From assembly GCA_005784505.1 (NCBI GenBank), contig VCAZ01000012.1, positions 4,035,011-4,099,010 of the forward strand: 64,000 nucleotides of DNA, in the 5' to 3' direction. Below are positions 39,070-51,271 of this stretch, piece by piece; position 1 is the first letter of the stretch, and the number at the start of each line of letters is the position of its first letter. A model generated the notes under the pieces. The model was given only the letters and a program-made list of their open reading frames with translations. It ran no database searches and was not told the origin of the DNA. The translations under genes were made by a program, and so were the position numbers. The stretch comes from Bagarius yarrelli (Eukaryota; Chordata; Actinopteri; Siluriformes; Sisoridae).

Positions 39070-40138
39070 GTACAAGAAAATACTTACTCATTTTAATGAC
39101 CGAGTGGATAATGTTACCGCTAAAAGCATGTTCAAGACCACGAAGCATTAAAAAACCGAGTAGATCCCTGAGCAAACATCCTCAAAAAATAACTAGACTA
39201 TTTCAGTATAAACTATATAAGAGTAGAACACGATCTATACATGAGATAAATGCATTATCTTTTGCTATTTTGGATAAGCATGTTGGAAATTATTTTTTCA
39301 TGCCATTACTTTATCAGATATATTACTATAATTAAGCTGAATAGATTAGCTGTTAAAAAGACAGTATATTTGACAAACTTTATTATTTTTCTTGTTTTTA
39401 GTCGTAGTCTTATTTCTATTCTTATTCTTATTCGCGCTACCTATACACTAATATTTTGCCGAAGGGCGCATGCTTATATATCACTTCTTATTCCAGCCAC
39501 CCGTAAAATAGCAAAAATTAAATCGCAGATAATAAATCCAGTCATAATACGTCAGTTGTAATAATTGCAGTCAGACACGTACAAAAAATGAAAACACTAC
39601 CAGATAAAAATGTGTAATTCGCGAATGGTGTGATGGGTTAATGCAGGCCTGATTGTATTTATTTTATATTGAACATCAGTCAGTCAGTTTTTTGGATTAT
39701 AATGCAGTACGTGATATTTTAATAATTAATATAATATTGAAATTAAATAACAGTGGGTTAAGTAAGGAAACCAGTATTTGGTTTTATAAATACTCATCAA
39801 GAGAGCTAATTAAACTGTCAACCCAGCGTTTTTAACATCAACATATGTGATATGGTTTTAAAAAATAACTAAAAAAAACAACATTTTTAAACAAGTAGGA
39901 ATTTTGGTTTTTTCTGTGAATAGAAATAAAAAAGTATATTCTCATGAAAGGTCTTTCGGGTTATCCTTAAAGTTTGTAGTTCTGCTTTTAAATAAAAAAA
40001 GATTATTTTATAATATTATTTCAAATTTTATTGTACTTTATTCATTTTTTTTAAATGTTTCCTGGCTTAGAAGTGCACACAGTTAAAAGCGCACACAGTT
40101 TCATTTAAGCCTCTTTATTTTTTGTTTATTTTTTTTAG
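39070..40138 (+). other. six2 intron 1
   Basis: A GT-AG intron of 1069 bp. The donor AAAG|GTACAA departs from the GTRAGT consensus. The acceptor follows a long T-rich tract and ends TTTTTTAG at 40131-40138. The frame stays open into the intron for 26 codons to a TAA at 39149-39151, so an unspliced transcript would encode a protein of about 213 residues with an unrelated tail. AT-rich, no repeats recognised inside. Confidence 0.85.
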
Positions 40139-40468
40139 GGAAAACAACGAAACACCAACACGAACAGCCACAACACACTTACGTCGTCTATGAACGGAAA
40201 CAAAACGATGATGGGCAGCTCGGACGACGAAAAACCCCTGTAGGACTCCGGATCACACGTCTTCGAGCCCAGCGTTGTGCTTACTTCCGCTTCGCCTTCA
40301 GCCTCTACACGGCCTGGCTGCTCCGCCGGCGCCAGCGCAGTACCAGTGCCAAGCGGGTGACTGTACCGAGCCGGACTCACTGCACCACCAAACCATCACC
40401 ATCACCACGGCCTGCATGACACCATACTGAACCCTATGGCCTCCAGCATGGTCGATCTGGGGTCTTAA
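40139..40468 (+). CDS. SIX2 exon 2 (C-terminal domain), frame broken in this sequence
   Basis: Encodes the SIX2 C-terminal tail. Pieces read in register with the family: ENNE at 40140-40151; NTNSHNTLTSSMNGNK-like to about 40205; MMGSSDDEK to 40234; PDHTSSSPAL to about 40277; LAAPPAPAQY at 40314-40343; DSLHHQ at 40374-40391; and the conserved end HDTILNPMASSMVDLGS with TAA at 40466-40468. Moving between pieces needs frame changes at 40150-40152, 40230-40234, near 40245, near 40275-40279, near 40307-40311 and near 40392. At least four look like single-base losses, three of them of an A. Read literally from exon 1, translation stops at TGA 40191-40193, giving about 204 residues where mammalian SIX2 has 291. 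The codons between breaks look conserved, so sequence error is more likely than gene decay. Confidence 0.88.
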
Positions 40469-40966
40469 AACCCAGAAATCTAGGAGCAGGACGCTTGTCG
40501 ACTGCAGATTTGTGGAGCAAAAACCAAGACAGCGAAGATGTTGGACAGAATGAGAAAGTTGTGGATGATGTTTGGATGGCCTACACTCAAAGCCAATAAG
40601 AGGGTCCTTGATAAGGTATTTTTCTAGAATGTAGACTAACGTTATGATCAAAGCCACGGAACTACAAGGTCTTAATTCTTGCTTTCGACGTCGTTCAGAT
40701 TTCGACACATCTGTGACTTCTCGGTTGTATACCCCATTGGTTTACATGTTTACTATTTTTAAGGCCATAATAAGTTTCCTTTTGATGGGGTGCCGGCATA
40801 TGAAGTGTTTTATTACTGGCACAGCGTCTATTAAGCTTAGCTTACTTTCATTTGTTTAATTTTTCTTGTGGGAAAGCGTCTGCATGTAAAACTTTGCGAT
40901 TAAGTAATAAAACTTAAGCCCGAACCCATCATAGTTTCATATACCCTTTACACCCATTACAATAAA
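40469..40966 (+). other. six2 3' UTR with candidate poly(A) signals
   Basis: After the stop codon, AATAAA occurs at 40906-40911 and again at 40961-40966, giving a 3' UTR of roughly 450-520 nt. The placement is typical, but which signal is used is unknown. Confidence 0.5.
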
Positions 40967-43900
40967 AGCTAATGTGCATTTATTGAGAATGGTATGTGTT
41001 TGAATGGTTTTGTTTGCACATGCAATGTTTCCATGTTTGGGAAACAGTCTACAGAATAGAACACTACATAACATTTTACACTCGTCGATGATATATTTTA
41101 GACCTGGTTATTTCGTCCTTAACCTTAAAAAAAGGCTACATGTAATAAATATAAAATATTTTAAACGAGTATGCTTATGGATTTTAGTAACAAGGCGTAT
41201 GTTTATTTTAAATGTAAGTTTAATGTAAGTTTATCATAATGTTTAAAACAACATGCTTCTGTGTCTGGATGTCTTGATAACATTTGTGCATTGGTTAAGT
41301 CGCTTTACTTTACTATTGGTAGTATTTAAAAAATTCCAAATTAAGCATTTATTGGGGAAGCAAGGCCAGCTTTTTAATCACACTACGCTTCTTCCTCGTG
41401 TAACAGAGTTTAGTATATGCGTTAAATAATATCAATACGCGTAAACGATTAAGATTAATACGCGTGAAAGATTAAGATTAATTACAAATATAATAAAATC
41501 TTGCTAAAAACGTTATTTAATTTTTATCAGGAGCGCAATGCAGGATCAGGTTTAGTGCCACTTACTGCACGAATTCTTTTCTTTAGGATTTAACATATCG
41601 TTGACTTTAAAGTTTTTAATCCTAGCGTTTTGACTCTAAACTAATTTATCCAGTTGCTATAATACGCTTTACGATTGCGATCCCTTTTAAAGCACGTAAC
41701 CTGTATGTCTACTTGGTCATGTGACCATGTGACAGGCTGACCTGACCTTCAGTCAAGTGATTCATTGTCATTTTATGCAATTTCCTTCATTTTAATAAAT
41801 TAAAATATAATCAATCGAGTGACATATTCAATATGATAGATGTATAAAATTTATTGAATTAATGTACCAAACTTGGTTACTTAGTCGGTCATGCATTAAA
41901 GCGTAAAACTGCTTTCATGCTACTATTTTGTTGAAAGGTGTGTTTTATATTATAGAAGACTTTTAAATAGACCCATCTCCCTTTCTCCAATAATTTTTGT
42001 TCTTATTGCTTTGTAAACATATTTAACCTACAAATCGCGAACAAACATGCCAGTTTTCCTTTATAGATCAAGGAAATTGTGCGAGCTAAAATAAATGTCC
42101 AAACGGGTGAAATAATTCTGAACCCAAAAGTAAAATCGTCACGTAGCCCGGTAAAGACAAACAACAAATATTTGTTGTCTAAAAACACCCCATAAAAGTC
42201 CGTTTATTTTTCTGATTGGTGTAATAACGCTGCTGCAAATATCTAAATATATTGATAAATATTTAGAGAGAGAGAGACCAAGTTGCTTATAGCCGCATAA
42301 ATGCAATTAAATTTTTTAACCTATAAAAAAACCAAAATAAATAAATAAATTCCACGTGCTATTAGTATACAGCATCCACCTTCCCTTCAGCTTTTCTATT
42401 TATAACACTTACACTAGCTATGACTTTTTCTTCCAAAATATATCAGGTCTAAGTGCAAATTTCGAGTTTTGATCATGAAATTACCGCCTATTCGGCACAA
42501 CATTATTTCTTTATTTTTCGGCTTTTTAACATGTTTTCATTTTCTTTTCAATGAATTGTTTAAGTAATCAAGCAGTTGTCATAATATTTTAGGTATTTAA
42601 GCCTGATTAATTTTAATCCTGAAGCTAAATATCTGCTAAATTCTGGAGGGAGTTCAAATAAACAAAGTTTACATGTGAGTACTAATCATCATTAACTGAC
42701 AAATCCACTGTTCCGGGCTAAAAAGCACGATTTAATGAATTTCGGCCGCAGGCTGTCATTACGTCCAGGCGAAGGCTTTAAAAAACCAAATGAACTCGGT
42801 GAGTTTTTGCGTTAGTTGATGAGACCCGCTTTCTTTTATTGTGGGAGAAAATATTTATTTCTCACATCAGTTTAAAATATTGTTGTTGGCCTATTTTTTA
42901 AACCCTCACAGAGTAATTTTTTTTTATTGATTTAGGTTATTTGTAATTGTATTTTTTTGTAATTGCTATTATTATTTTTTCCTTTACCATTTATTAGCAT
43001 AAAGATTACTTTCGCACTTTTAGTTTTTTAATTAGCGCTGATTATAATGTTAGGGTCCTAAAATGCAGTCCACTGCAATGAATCGGTCACTTTATATTTT
43101 GTAATCATACCATATCATACAATAATACACTAAAAAAACATTACTACACTAGAAAAAAAACGTTACGCCATAAATTAACTTGTAAGTAATTTACATCCTT
43201 TCAGGCCTTTTACCCATTGGTTTAACTGCTTGTATTATATGAAACTCTTTGTAGAAAAACATGCCATTAAGAGTATTTGTCTGTCTAATTAATATTTTTT
43301 TAATTCTTTTCTTGTACGTTTTTTAAATGCTACTGTGTGAATTTTTAATAATTAAATCTGTATCTAGATAAAAGTTTAAAAAAAAGTTGTATAAATCTTA
43401 AAATAGTCATAAAAACGAAAATATATTATCAAGACAGAAATTTTTACATCTCGTCATGCAGTGTGAGAGACAACAAAATAATTGTAGATGTGTTTTGCGA
43501 AGTCTTTAATTTTTAATTCCTTTTTATCTGGACTTTTACCCTTTACATATGTCGTTGTTTAAATCAGCCTTAACATGTTAGGTCTTTTTTAAGCTTTTAC
43601 TTGACCATTTATGTACCATATGCATCTTATTTACCCATTACACATCACTAGTAGCGTCCAGGGAAGTGGAATATATTTGAGAGTACAAAGGAAACAAAAG
43701 TCGTTAAAAAAACAACATCCTGGAAGTCATAACCCCCCTCTGGTGTTGTAACTGAGAGACTGACGCGGGAAATTTCTTTACCACTATAACTTTAATTGCA
43801 ATAAACAAAAATTTATTTACAAAAGGGTTCAAAAATATCAACATATAACACCTAGGACATGAACATAAACGTGTACTCTAATAACATGGGCATATTCAGG

Positions 43901-45883
43901 TCATCGGCCTTCTGCATTCAAACTCCAGACTGATTTCTAGCAAGAGTTAATTAATAGGGTCAGTGGGGGACGTACGCCCTCACGTGGATTTCTAGGGGTA
44001 GGTTGGAAAGGTAAGTTAAAACCTGTAACTTTATTAGTATCTGTACTACAATTATTATTATTTATTATTATTAATTAATATATTATTATTATTATTAACT
44101 GAGTCCTTCATATCCACCTTCAGGTTGTAAACTTTTAATAATTATGGCGTCTTAATAATTATGGAACATTACGTTTTTGCTCATCTAAAAATGTTCTTCT
44201 TATTTGCTTCCTCAAACACTTTTTGTCTAGAGAGTAACAGCTTTAGTAAATTAACGAGGCATTACTTATTCAGTATTCTTGCTTTAACAGATAGAGGTCG
44301 CTAATTTCACCTTTTTAGTTGAAAATAGACACTTTTAAGACAATCAGTTATCAATATTTGTATTGCATTGTGTTATTATTGTATACTTTCTCGGTGAGTA
44401 TGGGTGACGCCATGTGTGCAACCACACTGGATGGAACATCAGAAGAAGAAGATGCAGATTTATTAAAAACAGATTTTAAGAAAAAAAATATATACACCTG
44501 ATATAATGGTCTAAATCAAGTCTAAATATTATATACAGTACATGAGTAATACAGAAGTAACAGAAATATTTGTTTTAATGTTGGTATAAACATTATGGGT
44601 TTGCAGGGTTTTTCATGGGAGCAGAAATAACAAATGATTCTGGGGGAAATATTAACTCTTCATTAAATACAGAGGAAATAATACAGAAAGTTTATTGGTT
44701 TGTACAGGTGTGACCTACTTAAGCAAATGGGTAATTTTTAGTATTCCCTATTTAAAATAGAATATTACTAAACTCTTCCAGTTTTTATAATATTAGTTAT
44801 CCCAGTGTTAATTAACACATTTTAGTTGTAAAAAATAAATGACATATTAACTTAAGAACCAAGAAACAAACCACAGTCTTTTGCATAAGTATGAAATGGA
44901 ACAGCATGTTGCAATATGCAGCGCTCTTATTTATTTATTTTATTTTAATGGTAAAGCCTTACCAGATAATAAATAGTGAACAAAGTTGTTTAGAACAGCC
45001 AGATCGTAAACAAACTGGTATGCGTCATGCATTAATCATGCATTATCATGTCCTTGGGTAAATGGGGGGGGGGATTAATAGGAGTGTGTTTATGCTGTTT
45101 TGATAAGAGATATAATCATAAAGAATATTGAACTTTGCATAAACAAACCATGTAAGCTAAACTAATTGTACACACACCTACAACACAAGTTTAGCACAAA
45201 ATACTTGTTCAATATATTGTTATTTTAATTTTGTTTTAATCAAGCAACACAAGAAGTGTAGTGTAAAGTTAATAAGATAGATAAAGATATAGAAGAAAGA
45301 AAGAAAGAAAAGCAAAGACACTTACAAAAACTAATAAATTACTTTACTACAATAAAGTGCTACGGCTTTAGTATTAGATTAGTGACAATTGTCCACATGC
45401 ATAAATTTTTGAATAACAAAGCGACAATGTAGTAACCTTTGGATCAAATTTGACTTTTAAAAGAAAATATTTTTATTATAATTTTTTTTTTTCATGAAAT
45501 AGTTTTCAAAATATAATGTATGTACCCCATAATTGAGTGTGATTTTATTTATTTATTACTTTAGAGCAAACAGTTAAATCGAAAAGGCAAACGTTGCATA
45601 GTTGACAAACACAATACAAAGTTTATGCCAGTTAACTATGAAATTAACTGTGTATTAAATTATGGGTTTTATTTATATTTACAGTGACCCTGTTACACAT
45701 ACCATAATTCACCCAGTAGCGGGCGGTGCATTTGGTACATGGGCCTTCAGTGGGGATTTACCCAAATGATGCTCCTCTTAATACCACCACTATCATGTCA
45801 CAATTATAGAAACCATCAATAATATACAAAAACGTAATATAACACGGCGTGGCGTTACAAAAAGAGAGAGACATTTTGTGTAT
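40967..45883. other. six2-six3 intergenic DNA, six2 side
   Basis: AT-rich, with no gene recognised. It contains a (TTA)n-rich array at 44049-44098 and short AAAG repeats near 45294-45308. A sequence resembling a reverse-oriented CTCF core lies at 43735-43746. Short open frames (41004-41228, 44319-44501) show no domain. Confidence 0.45.
43735..43746 (-). promoter_or_regulatory. CTCF-like motif, reverse orientation (weak)
   Basis: CCCCTCTGGTGT matches the reverse CTCF core GCCMYCTRSTGG at 10 of 12 positions. Matches of this quality are expected by chance in an interval this long, so the call rests mainly on its position between six2 and six3. Confidence 0.2.
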
Positions 45884-46058
45884 TACATTTACAGCATTTG
45901 GCAGAGGCCCTTATCCAGAGCAACTTACATCTTTTATACAACTGAGCAATCGGGGGTTGAAGGCCTTGTACCCAGCAGTGGTGGCTAGGTGGCGCTGGAA
46001 ATCAAACCCACAATCTTTGGGTTGGTAGGTCAACACCTTAACCATGAGCCACCACTTT
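45884..46058 (+). repeat. SINE/MITE-like dispersed repeat, most complete copy
   Basis: Runs from 'acatttacagcatttggcag' through 'cttatccagagcaacttac', 'acaactgagcaat', 'cccagcagtgg' and ends 'caacaccttaaccatgagcc'. Copies or pieces at 6090, 20840, 29606 and 56119 align with it, which shows it is a family. The segment GGCTAGGTGGCGCTGG near 45987-46002 resembles the 3' half of a CTCF core, probably by coincidence. Confidence 0.85.
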
Positions 46059-47806
46059 GGTTTTAAGGATGAAAACCGTTTTTTATTAAAGCAAGAAACC
46101 TCGTTAAGACTCCAAACCTCTACACTGCAACTGTGGCATGTACATCATCTGGAGCAGTTCAGAATCATTATGTATCTAATAACATCACAAAAACATTAAA
46201 TATATAATTAAAATGTATAATACATTTAACAGCTGTAAGATAGCTTCACTTTTCATCGGCACTGATCTGGAAATTCTTTTCTGGGCTGAGACAAGCTTTG
46301 GGGTTAGCCGACCTCGCCTCACAATGTCTTTTTTTTTTTCAGAAAAGTCCCCCTCGAAAGCGTTTTTTAAGTACGTCCAAAACAAAGTCAATTTCTTTTC
46401 CTCGATCAGCCATTATGGGCATAAAAATTCTAATTTACCTGTACAGACATGTTTTGCTAGATTAACTTGGCTGTAACAGTTTACTCTAATCAACCAATCA
46501 AGGAATAATACTGACGTTATTGTGGGCCAGCTAGCTAAGCTCTGGAGATTTTTGATATCTGTTTGGTTAAAGAAACAATCCTTAATAAGATCAACTAATA
46601 AGTAATCTGCCACTGCTTATATAGTTTACGTTACATGGACAGCACTACTGATTCTGAAAGCTTTGGGCAGATTAGATTAACAAGGCAGCACATAGAAATT
46701 AAAATCTGTTTGGACAAAAAATCCAACATTTACAAACACATAACACTGTTATCCCTGAAATTGTTTTTATTTAAAATACTTAGATACAATCAACATAAAC
46801 ACCAATTTTTTTGTCCATTTACTCCATATGTTTAGTTTGTTGTATTGTGTTTGTTTTTATTGTATTGAGTTGTTTAAATTGAATGTACTTAACAGAACTT
46901 ATTCTAGTCTGTCGTCAAAGAAAAGAAGAATCTGATTGACTCTTTGAACTGATGTCACGGATGGATGCGTGCAAATTTTATGTCCGCTGGTGACTGTGAG
47001 TATGAGACTTAACATTTTTGTCTCAAAGAGCCAGTACATTAAGCTGTGTCTAACATTACATGTTAATATTCACCATGTTATTATACCGGTCAATCAGAAC
47101 CGCAACATTTATATATACCCTAGTTCTATTCAACGACATGCTTAATGAGATCGTCACATGTAAACTCTAGTATGTATGCTTTGTTTGATCAGTTTATTAA
47201 ATAAAGTGTCATTTTTTGTATAAAACAGTATCTTGTTCGATGGTGTATCTCAACTTATCAGAAATGTTCAACCTAACCTTAACGCAAAAACAGTGCAACT
47301 TTATTACTGACCTTTCTGAAATTTTTTTAATTTTTTCTTTACATTTCTCTGTGAGTAAAGTATTAAACAGACTAGCATACATTTAAATTTGACCTTGTAT
47401 TCGCATTTACGACATACTAATCCATGATAGTTAGCAGTCTTGGTTCTCAAATACATCTAATCTTGTGCTCATCAGCATGATGTTGGCAAGTACATTTTCA
47501 GGGAATTTGATTTCTATTGTACCGTGACATGCTAAATAAATAAATAGTGGCTGTTTATAGAAAATGGTGAAAGGATGAGCTGGAAATGTATTGCATATTT
47601 GCTTGTGACAAAATGGGATACCTGTTAAAACATTACAAATTTAACATGGGAGCCAGCCATTTCCATGTCTATATCAAGAATGTTAAATTACTTTTAAGTA
47701 TTTCAAAAGCCTTAATTACACCTAGCTTATGTTCATACAGCAACGGAAAAACAGGGGATAATTAGATTTAAGTTTCACTGCCAGCTTTGTGTTTTTTCAA
47801 CCATAG
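46059..47806. other. intergenic DNA, nothing firm
   Basis: AT-rich. Open frames at 46185-46476 (both strands) and 46635-46835 have no recognised domain. It may include undetected 5' parts of the gene relic that starts at 47807. Confidence 0.4.
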
Positions 47807-49309
47807 ATGAATATTCTGAATATTTTGCCCACCTTCGGCATAGACATCTCAAAGACCACCAAAAAGGTCGATATCCATTTCAAGGCTGTAACTTTAAAAG
47901 CAGAGTGTATTTTACATTCAGTGCACAGAAAAGTAAGCATCTCCTAGATCAAAATGAGAGAATGTTTAACCCAAATTAATAGTAAGTATAGAGAGTAGTG
48001 AGTATGAATGTCTCTTTATTTAAGAAGACAGGCTGTTGTGATCAAAACACCTCCTGTAAGCCAGATACTTCAGCGTTGGCCAGCACCTTTTAGAGAAAGT
48101 CAGATAAAGTGAAATGCCTATGTTTGGGGTATTTGTAATGAAATAAGTAAACACGATAACATTAATTTGACATTTATTAAATTTTGATAGCTCCCTAATA
48201 TTAACAAATGCTTTTTTGTTTTACTACTAAGGTGTATCTCGAATTCAACCAGGTGGTTTGGGAGAACCTTGAACAAGAATTCTATGGGTCTCTTGATTGT
48301 CACTGTTCACAGCTGTTTTAGATCTTCAGGTCAAATTTTGAGCAATATTCTGCAAGGAGCCAAGGTTTATACATTGAAATGAATGTCATTGTTTGCTAAA
48401 TTTTGAAGCTTGTTATGATTACCTCAGAACTCCTTTTGAACACAAAATAATGATAATTGGAAATTGCCTTCCTTTCATGTTGACATGCAATGTTGTCTCT
48501 CTGCAACCACAACACTTCAGACATCTGACCTCACTGACATGCGATGTGTTGCCATTCGTAGGCTTTCAGTACTTCTTGGTGGTGACCCAACTGAGTTCTT
48601 CAAAGCATGTTTTGTAAGTAACACTAATGTATTTTTACTGCCATAGTTTAATTGTATTATGTTTCTTAATGTGCATGTGTGTTAGCAATCACAAAAAATC
48701 AATCACACAAAACAATGTCATAGGTTATTTAAATGATAAATGAAATAAGAAAGGAGGAGTAATTTGAATGTCATGACACCTTTAAGACTTTTAAATTTGT
48801 ATTTAGGATAATCTAAAATCTTTACGCTATGTTCAATAGTTAATGTTAGATGCAATTTTTAAACATTAAACAATTTAAATGTAATATTTTAATATTACCG
48901 AATTCTGGATATGTTTGGGCACATAATTTAAACAAACCATTATGCTTGCATACAACTAAACAAAAACATTAAATGCAATTAATATCTGAGGAATAACTGT
49001 ACACAACTATTTTTGCATTGTGTTTATATATTACTGTCAGGCTTCTGATGATGGAGACTTATACCAACATGTGCCAGTTGGAATCCTCAACCGTAAAAAT
49101 GAAGATGTGGCTCTGCAACCCTTGTCTTTTCGCCTCCACCCATCGTCAGTGGGAATCATCTTGGAGAGGAATGGTTTTTCTTTGTTTAATTTATGCACTG
49201 CACCTAGTCTACCAAGTGCATGGGCAATACCTTTCTTTTTATTTAACAAATTCTGCTAGGTTTGAATAAGAAGGAGTTGACGGGGAAGATTCTGGCTGTT
49301 AACAATTAG
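47807..49309 (+). pseudogene. decayed multi-exon gene relic, zinc-finger/SAMD3-like fish family (tentative)
   Basis: Five coding-like islands lie in order on the + strand. (1) 47807-47932 resembles a C2H2-type zinc-finger block (FAHLRHRHLKDHQK, then PFQGCNF) with an AG before it and GTAAGC after. (2) About 48025-48112 has ILQRWPAPFRESQIK. (3) From 48232, after TACTAAG, comes LEFNQVVWENLEQEFY, then an in-frame TAG at 48319-48321. (4) 48521-48613 has LTDMRCVAIRRLSVLLGGDP between an AG acceptor and a strong GTAAGT donor. (5) 49041-49309 follows TTACTGTCAG and has SDDGDLYQHVPVGILNRK and SSVGIILERN, then a frame change before LNKKELTGKILAVNN and TAG. Islands 4 and 5 are separated by a phase-0 intron of 427 bp. 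The order and motifs recall a multi-copy fish family often labelled SAMD3-like, from memory only. The retained introns exclude a processed copy. The stop and the frame change argue for a pseudogene. Confidence 0.55.
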
Positions 49310-50262
49310 CTTGCCATGTAAACAGGTACAGTGAATGCATATTTTCTAAGGGTCTTTTTTTATAATTGATAGATAAAAATCTTTACCAGTTGTTCAAACC
49401 ATGCTTTAGTTTTTGGTAAATGTTTTCTTCTTCTTTTAGCTGTTCCCTTTTAGGGGTCACCACAGCAAACCATCTGTCTCCACCTAACCCTATTCTCTAC
49501 ATCCTCTTTACTCACACCCACTAACTTCATGTCCTTGTTTATTGCATCCCTATACCTCCCTTTTTGGTCTTCCCCTTGGCCTTCTGCCTGGTAGCTTCAT
49601 TTCTAACATCCTTCTAGCAATATATTTACTATTCCTCCTCTGTACATGTCCAAACCACCTGAATCTGGCTTCCCTGACTTTCTCCCCAAAATACCTAACA
49701 TGAGCCGCCCCCCTGATGAACTCATTCCTAATTCTGTTTAACCCCTCACTCTGAAATAAAACCTCAACATCTTCAGCTCTGCTACTTCCAGCTCTGCCAC
49801 CTGTCTTACCTCTTTTACATACTCTTTATTGCTCTGACTACCCCAAGTACTTAAACTCCTGTCCTTTCTTTACCTTTTCATCTCACTGTTCACTTCCCTT
49901 CCTTTTAATTCAAACACATGTACTCTGTTTTGCTACGACTGACTTTCATTCCTCGTCTCTCCAGAGCAAACCTTTAGCTCTTCAGGTTTTCCTCCACCTG
50001 CTCCCTGCATCTCATCTGCATCTGTCTGACCTCATGTGTCAACCGATCCATCACAGCAAACAAGAAGGGGCTCAGAGCTGGTCCTTGATGCAGTCCCACC
50101 TCCACTTTGCCACTTTGGACTCCTCTGTTTGACATATTGCACACCTCACCACTGTCCTGCTCCCCTCATACAATCCTGCACCACCCTGACATACTTCTCT
50201 GCTATTTCCGATTTCCTCATACAATACCGCAGCTCTTCTCTTGGTACCCTGTCATATGATTT

Positions 50263-50462
50263 TTTTTTTTTAGTTTTTCAAAAACAATTCAATTCCAATT
50301 AATTTAATTTTATTTGTATAGCACTTTTTACAATGGGCATTGTCACAAAGCAGCTTTACACAATCAAAGAAATTATAAGATGCAAATGAATCAGAAATCA
50401 GTTGTTTGTCCCTGATGAGCAAGCCGAGGGCAACGGTGGCAAGGAAAAACACCCTGAGACAC
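50263..50462 (+). mobile_element. MITE-like short repeat nested in the LINE
   Basis: Contains 'atttaattttatttgtatag', 'cattgtcacaaagcagcttt' and 'ggcaacggtggcaaggaaaa', blocks of a very common fish short interspersed repeat. It interrupts LINE coding sequence between the YREG-type block and YDRVPREE, exactly where RT motif A (the first catalytic Asp) should be; about a dozen LINE codons are gone at the junction. Terminal repeats and target duplication are not clear. Confidence 0.75.
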
Positions 50463-51271
50463 CAGCTTCCTACGACCACCTCTGTACTTCTTTATCAGCA
50501 TTCTGAGAGCAACACATTGCATATGTAGTGCTCTTTCTGGGAATAAAGCCATACTGCTGCTCACAAAAATCTACTACCCTTCTTAACCTAGCTTCCACTA
50601 CTCTTTCCCAATACCTTTATTGTATGACTGTACACTTCTCCCCATTCCTCAGGCATCTTTTCACTCACTAAAATCCTGTTAATCAATCTAGTTAGAAATT
50701 GCACTGCTGCCTTTCGTAGACATTTTCACACCTCCACCAGTATCTTATTAGGACCAACAGCCTTTCTTCTTTTCATCCCCTTTAAAGTCATCCTTACTTT
50801 ATATGTACTAATCTTTTAAACTTTCTGCTCCACATTGTTCACCTCTTTTATCCTTTTCTACCAATCTTTTTCTTATTCATCAACACTCTAGCACCTTTCC
50901 ATCTCGACCCTTAATAACCCTTACCTGCTGCACCTCGATCCCGTTGCCTTGCTAACCTGTACAAGTCCTTCTCTTCTTCTGTAGTGTCTAACCTAGTGTA
51001 CAACTCATTATGTGCCTTCTGCATGGCCTTAGCCACTTCGCTCTTCACTCTGTGTTGTAAATACTGGTACTGTATTTCTGTCTACTTTTCTCAGACCTTT
51101 CCCACTTCTTCTTGGGTAACCTTTTCCTCTGTATACCATCCTGAACTTCCTCATACGACCGCCAGGTCTCCTTATATTCTTATATTGAAACTCTAAACCT
51201 AAACCTTGACACCATCACCCAGACTTTCATCTGCCCTGTTCCACCAGTAAAGTTAAAAAACCTGTGCATTA

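Noticed and set aside
46185..46476. overlapping open frames on both strands
   Set aside because: No recognisable domain, no convincing splice sites and no match to the gene relic that follows.
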